Shown piece by piece: positions 58,450 to 64,000 of a stretch of 64,000 bases of DNA; within the stretch, counting starts at the first letter, position 1, and each line of letters opens with the position of its first letter. The translations under genes and the position numbers were made by a program. Under the pieces are notes generated by a model. That model had not been told where the DNA came from, ran no database searches, and worked only from the letters and a program-made list of their open reading frames with translations. Origin of the DNA: Epinephelus fuscoguttatus (lineage: Eukaryota; Chordata; Actinopteri; Perciformes; Serranidae). The stretch covers positions 403,501 to 467,500 of the forward strand of contig NC_064752.1 in assembly GCF_011397635.1 (NCBI RefSeq), given 5' to 3'.

Positions 58450-61400
58450 CTGTACGCATAGACATATGCACCGAGTTTGAGCAATGAGTTTTTCTCTCTG
58501 TAACACCTTCCTGAGTTTGTTTCCGTGTCTGTGGTGTGTGTGTGGGTTGGAGAGTAGGAAACTTTTCTGCCGATTCTCTGTAATATCTCTTTATGAGTAA
58601 CTGCTTTATTTTCCATTCATACTGTAACATGCCAAACGGCATCAGAGAAACACTCATTTGTGACTGAAACTGCTTTAATCTCTCCGTATGCTGTGTGTGT
58701 TTTTTCTGTTTGTAACACTTGCTGCACTTAAAGGCAACTCTCTGCTGGTGTATGATCGCCAAACGTTGCTAGATCTGAGAACCTCCACTACAGGTCTGGT
58801 CAACTTAGATCATAATGGACACCGAACTCTACCTCCGTTCCTCTCGGATATACCGGCACACCTTTGCCGCACGTCAGCGCCACTCCCTCGGCGAAAACGC
58901 CACCGCAGGCGCGGTAAGCGTGGCGGCCGTTTGGTAAGGCTGAGGGTCGCGCTGATGCGTCCCGATCGTGTTGGATTTGGAGCGGTGCCTTGCCTCTGTA
59001 TCTCCCGACGTTGGCTGGATCCTGTCGCGGCCTGTTTGGTACCGGTGGCCGGCCTGGATGACCTGTTTCTCCCCCGCGGCCCCTGCTCTCCTCATCCACG
59101 CTGGCGTGGAGCCGACCCAGGGAACCTGCAGCTTCTCCGCGGGGAGCGTCTGTCAACGGCTCGCTCTGACCCACCGGCTCTAGCCAGGTTTGGCCTGGTT
59201 AATGCAAGATCGCTTGCTAATAAAACATTCATCCTGAAGGATTTCTTCACATCGCGTGATCTGGACTTCCTTTTTGTCACAGAGACGTGGCTGAGCCTTG
59301 GTGAGTCCAGTGCTTTTACAGAACTTTTACCTGCCGACTGTTGCTATTTTAATTCTCCACGGACATCTGGTCGAGGAGGAGGAATTGCAAGTGTCTTTAA
59401 AAGCCACTTCAAATGTAAACAAATATCGCTGTCATCGGCTCCCGCCAGCTTTGAATTAAGCCTGTTTGAGCTGGGATGTCCTCACACGGTGCTGTGTGCT
59501 GTCGTCTATCGACCTCCAAAATACAACAGGGATTTTATAACTGATTTTTCTGCGTTCCTGGCTGATATCATGCCGAAATATGACAGAGTTTTGATCGCTG
59601 GTGACTGCAATATTCATGTGTGCTGCCCGGAAAACCCCCTGGCGAGGATTTCTTAAATCTCATTGACTCTTTTAATCTCGTACAATCTGTATTGGGCCCT
59701 ACACATGTACAGGGACACACACTTGATCTTGTTTTGTCATTTGGTTTGCCTGTCTATAATCTGGAAGTCTGTGAAGCGTATTTCTCTGATCATATGCCTG
59801 TACTTGTTGAAGCCGCAGTGTGTTTTAACTCTGTTAAACCTCCCGCTGCTGTTCGCAGCTGCCGGGTTATTAACCCTTCCACTGCCGCTCACTTCTCGTC
59901 TGCTTTCAGTCAGATCTGCGCCACTACTGATCCTGCACACCTTGACACAGAGGCTCTTTGCTCTCAGTCTTTTCACTCTTGCCAGTCTGCCATCGACTCT
60001 GCCGCCCCATTAAAGAGCAGGCAGCGTAAAGTTAAGCCTGAGCCGTGGCTGAATGAAACAACCCGCAGTGTCAGACAGGAGTGTCGCAGAGCTGAGCGTA
60101 AATGGAAAAAAGATAAACTAGAGGTGTCTTTTCAAATATTGAGGGATTGTTGGCGTCGTTATCAGTCCTCTGTGAAAGAGGCAAAAAGGAAATATTTCTC
60201 TGACATTATTGTCTCTAACTGTCACAAACCTCGTGTGTTGTTCAAAGTGATCAACTCTACCCTGAATGCATCACAGACTGTGGGAGCTGAGCCCTCTCCC
60301 CCTGTGTGTGAAAACTTTCTGCGATTTTTTATTGATAAAGTTTCTTCTACCAGAGCACTTATTTCACCTTCAGCCTCTGACCCCTCAGTGTTTGTCCCCC
60401 GTTCTGCTGTCTTTGACTCATTTGAGCCTGTGACCCTGGCGTTTGTGCAAGAGATTGTGGGGGGTTTAAAACCATCTGGTTCGCCCAATGATCCTGTTCC
60501 TCCTCAACTTTTTAAAGAGGTTTTCCCCACTCTCGGGCCTTACTTACTCAATATTATTAACAGCAGTCTGTCTTCAGGAGTGGTTCCTGTTCAGTTTAAA
60601 CATGCAGTTGTGCAGCCACTGATTAAAAAACCTGGACTGGATCCCACTGTTATGGCTAATTTTAGGCCCATTTCCAAACTGCCTTTCGTATCAAAGATCT
60701 TAGAGAAGATTGTTTATTCTCAGCTTTTTGACTTTTTTAATGACCACAACATTCTTGAAATTTTCCAATCTGGTTTTAAAACATTGCACAGCTACTGACT
60801 CTGGTCACTCGGTAATTCTTGTCCTTTTAGATTTAACTGCTGCTTTCGACACAGTGGACCATGATATCCTAATTGCTCGCCTGGAGCAGTGGGTGGGCAT
60901 CAGGGGTCAGGCGCTGGCTTGGTTCAGGTCCTACCTATCACACCGGTCATTCTGTGTCGGCCTTGGTGACTCTGTGTCCTCCACTGCTCCTCTCTCTTGC
61001 GGGGTTCCACAAGGCTCAGTGTTGGGCCCACTTTTATTTTCTTTATACCTTCTTCCACTTGGGTCCATTCTCAGGAAGCACGGCATTTTATTTCATTGTT
61101 ATGCGGATGACAGCCAGATTTATGTCCCCTTAAAAGGCTGACTCTTCTGCACTTAAGCCACTTCTAAATTGTCTGGATGACGTCAAAGCTTGGATGGCTC
61201 GAAACTTTTTAAATTTTAATGAGAACAAGACGGAAGTGATTGTCTTTGGTGGCATTTCCGTGACCTCCCCAGTCGACCTGGGTTCCCTGGCGCAGTTCGC
61301 CAAACCCACTGTTAATAATCTGGGGGTAAAAGTGGACGCGGAACTAAAGTTCGACAGCCAGATTAAAGCTGTGGTAAAACCAGCTTCTTCCAGCTAAGAC

Positions 61401-62104
61401 AACTTGCTAAAATTAAACCCTTTCTGCACAGACAGCACTTTGAAACAGTAATACATGCCTTTGTAACCACTCGGCTTGATTACTGCAATGCTCTTTACAT
61501 GGGGTCAGCGGGTCCTCCATTGCACGCGTCTGCAACTAGTGCAGAATGCAGCTGCACGTCTCTTAACTGGCACTCGAAAGTCTGAGCACATTACACTGAT
61601 TTTAGCTTCACTTCACTGGCTACCCGTCCATTTTAGAATTCATTTTAAAATTCTTTTATTTGCTTTTAAAGCCCAAAATGGCCTTGCTCCAGTGTACCTC
61701 TCTGAGCTTCTGCACCCTTACGCACCTACTCGATCCCTCAGGTCAGCTGACCAGCTGCTCCTGAGGGTTCCCAAAACAAGGCGGAAGCTCAGAGGGGACC
61801 GAGCGTTTGCTACTGCCGCCCCTAAGCTTTGGAATGAACTGCCGCTGCACATCAGGCAGTCCTCTTCCGTGGCCACTTTTAAATCTCTTCTTAAAATGCA
61901 CCTCTTTTCCTTGGCTTTTAACACCACCTAGATTGTTTATTTTATGTGCACAGGTTTTACCCTTTATTTATTATGTTTTCTGTTTTAATGTCTATTTTAT
62001 TGTTTATTTTATTGTTTATTTTTCTTAATGTACAGCACTTTGGAAACCTTGAGTTTATTTAAACTGTGCTTTATAAATAAAGATGGATTGGATTGGATTG
62101 GATT
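58450..62104 (+). mobile_element. Near-complete L2-type LINE, frameshifted, plus strand
   Basis: The N-terminal part (from 58688) has a basic Arg-rich segment, then an AP-endonuclease domain with LVNARSLANK, FVTETWL, SGRGGGIA, VYRPP and AGDCNIH. It continues after a break near 59640 with an SDHMPV motif, a linker region, and the reverse transcriptase with AFDTVDHDIL, CGVPQGSVLGPLLFSLYLLP and an intact YADD box, ending with LHWLPVHFRIHFKIL and APKLWNELPLHIR (stop near 61930). The frame is broken near 59640, 60785, 61138, 61390 and 61490, so it is inactive. The 3' end is CTTTATAAATAAAGATGG followed by TTGGA repeats. It is absent from unit 1. The 5' end is approximate. Confidence 0.92.
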
Positions 62105-62490
62105 AATCGGTGTTTTTACCGGGTTAAATCACGTGGTGTGTTTGTTCTGGAGGAGAGATTTTGTGAAGTCCTGTCTAAGCTGAGGAGTCTAAATATGAAA
62201 TATTATCCACAAACTGTAAAGGCACACTATTTAAAGACACAGCAACATCCAGTGGATTTCTTTAGCATGACACAGCTAACCAGAGTGGTGGAGATAGCTC
62301 CATCAGGTTAGCGTCAACACATTGTTCATTGAGATACAGTGACTCAAAATGTGCTAAACCAAACGGTTGAGAATGCTAAAGGTTTAACCAAAGTTAAAAC
62401 AGATCTTTAGACATGTCATCTTTTTTCTCATTGAAGCATCATTTTCTCATTGAAGCATTGCAGGTTAGTATAAAGTACAGTAGCCTGTTT
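62105..62490. other. Remainder of duplication unit 2 with a small inversion
   Basis: 62157-62210 is the inverted counterpart of 46733-46792 in unit 1; flanking sequence on both sides is in the same orientation as in unit 1. From 62211 to about 62480 it matches 48405-48660. Confidence 0.75.
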
Positions 62491-62660
62491 AGCCGTGTGT
62501 GATAAGTGTAAATCGGGGGGGACCTTAGGTCACCTTTTCTGGTCTTGCCCCAAACACAGCAATTTCTGTGCGTTTTTCAATTGTATACTAACGTGTAAAG
62601 CCAGCAGTTAGTCCCTGACTGTCTCACTGTGATACTGGGCTGCTCTGATGACACTTTGAC
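62485..62660 (+). mobile_element. L1-type ORF2 C-terminal scrap
   Basis: CCGTGTGTGATAAGTGTAAA followed by a G-run and CTTAGGTCACCTTTTCTGGT gives CDKCK and, after a small frame slip, HLFWSC, the end motif of fish L1 ORF2. Nothing else of the element is seen nearby. Confidence 0.45.
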
Positions 62661-62799
62661 TCTTCCTCCTGCATCACAGTAAGCTCTTATGTATGGTGTA
62701 TTCATAGCAAACAGGGTTATTTTTTGAGAATGGAAATCTGTGTGCTGTTTTTTTTTATCTTACTGGCAGTGTGTTTTTATCTCACTATATAATGATGAA

Positions 62800-63560
62800 A
62801 ACTCTGTGTGTGTCTGTTCCACGTGTTTCTCCTCACTGACTTGGTCAATCCATGTGAAATTTGGCACAGTGGTAGAGGGTCATGGGAGGATGCCAATGAA
62901 GCAATATTACATCAATTGGCCAAAGGGGCGCGCTATAGCAACCCACTGAAATGTCAAACTTTGAATGGGCATATCTCATGCCCCGTATGTGGTAGAGACA
63001 TGAAACTTTGCACAGAGATGCCTCTCCTCATGAGGAACACATTTGCCTCAAGAACCCATAACTTCCGCTTATATAGATTTTCCACCATTTTGAATTTTTT
63101 GAAAAACACTTCAAATGGATCTCTTCCTAGGAAGTTTGAGCGATCTGCATGAAACTGGGTGAACATAATCTAGGGAGCAATATCTAAAGTTCCCTCTTGG
63201 CAAAAGTTGGAAAACTTCCTAAAACTGAGCTTCTATAAGGCAATGAATATTGCGGAGGGCGTGGCTCATCACATAAAGGTGTAGAACATCTCAAGGGTTT
63301 CACCCATCACCACGCAACTTTGTAGGCATATGACCACACATAATCTGAGGGGACCCCTCCATTATTGACCCCATCAAACAAAATGGGGGCGCTAGAGAGC
63401 TCATTTCTTATCTAGGCCTAACCGCCATATGGATTTTTACTAAACTTGGTAGATATGTAGAACAGGACGCCTCAAGGTGACTGGAGAAATTTAACTCTAA
63501 TTGGCAACTGGGTGGCGCTATAACAACAGAAAAATGCTTCAAAATGGCTAAAATGCGACC
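62800..63560. repeat. Divergent copy of the GGCGTGGCT interspersed repeat
   Basis: It shares GGAGGGCGTGGCTCATCACA, a TTTTGAATTTTTTGAAAAAC block and GGGGGCGCTAGAGAG with the repeats in intron 1 of Ig copy 2. The open frames across it are chance frames. Confidence 0.55.
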
Positions 63561-64000
63561 GATCGCTGTGGCTCCCCCTGTGGACCAATGTTGGTGTTGT
63601 TTTCTAATGTTTGCTATGACTAAGTCATGGTATGGTATGCTGTATTCAATGGGTATGGACTAGTTTGTCTTATAATTTCATATCATCATTATTATTTCGA
63701 TTATTTTTATTAATATTGATTTTTTTGGTCTTTCTTTCTTATGTCCATCTTTGTGTATTGTTAGTGTTAAAAACTCAGGGATAAAATAAAAAACTATAAA
63801 AGTTCCATAAAAGGGGAGAAATTCCATCCACTAAAATAAATAAAAATTAAAAATGTTCGAGAGTTAGGTTAATGATGAAATTAGAAAGTATTTGTGGCCA
63901 TTTAGACCTCACACATTTAAATTTAAGACTAATGACTTTAAGTCCATAAAACTGAATTTAAGATCTTTAAAGGACCTGCAGGCAGCCGGTCACAGTTTAT
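63561..64000. other. Non-coding end of window
   Basis: AT-rich, with no exon or repeat boundary recognised. Confidence 0.5.

Larger units (their letters stand above)
49345..62490. repeat. Segmental duplication unit 2
   Basis: It matches unit 1 from about 49345. It is longer because of a hAT-like element (51417-52433), a second inverted-repeat element (56243-57088), extra repeat DNA (55300-57500) and a near-complete LINE (58450-62104). The block AAACTGTAAAGGCACACTAT at 62211 corresponds to 48405 in unit 1, showing that the duplication extended upstream of the gene. Confidence 0.85.

Overview
This is a window of vertebrate nuclear DNA, almost certainly a ray-finned (teleost) fish. The genes are split into many short exons with GT-AG introns. 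The non-coding DNA is AT-rich and full of microsatellites, short TTAA-flanked inverted-repeat elements, hAT-like elements and L2/CR1-, RTE- and L1-type LINE fragments of kinds typical of fish. No bacterial operon, phage or CRISPR signal is present. A percomorph host is my inference from the repeat families; the sequence does not prove it.

Region 1 (1 to about 11.7 kb) has no host gene that I can support. It holds a 1.28 kb TTAA-flanked element carrying the decayed first coding exon of a P2X7-tail-like protein, broken LINE tails, two tRNA-derived SINEs, and further TTAA elements. The minus-strand gene dcaf1 probably ends near 11.5 kb.

Region 2 (11.7 to 38.0 kb) is one complete minus-strand gene, dcaf1 (vprbp), the DDB1-CUL4 substrate receptor. 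I could place 30 coding exons plus a 5' non-coding exon. The splice phases agree at every junction and the exons add up to 4851 nt (1616 residues plus stop). The parts are an Ala-rich N-terminus, an armadillo-like body, a LisH motif, a WD40 region with two WDxR boxes, and a very acidic tail. The promoter has CRE-like and ZNF143-like motifs. Introns carry several mobile elements, and two introns begin with CA-rich microsatellites.

Region 3 (38.0 to 39.4 kb) is a minus-strand L2-like LINE fragment that separates dcaf1 from the next locus.

Region 4 (39.5 to 62.5 kb) is a tandem segmental duplication. Each unit holds one five-exon, minus-strand immunoglobulin-superfamily gene of the butyrophilin/B7 type: signal peptide, V-set domain, second Ig domain, transmembrane helix and short acidic tail. 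The units share nearly identical introns and flanks but differ by lineage-specific insertions: an L1 piece in unit 1, and two hAT-like elements and a near-complete LINE in unit 2. Parts of the Ig exons differ more than the introns beside them, which is the most interesting signal here.

Region 5 (62.5 to 64.0 kb) holds an L1 scrap and a divergent interspersed repeat, with no gene seen.
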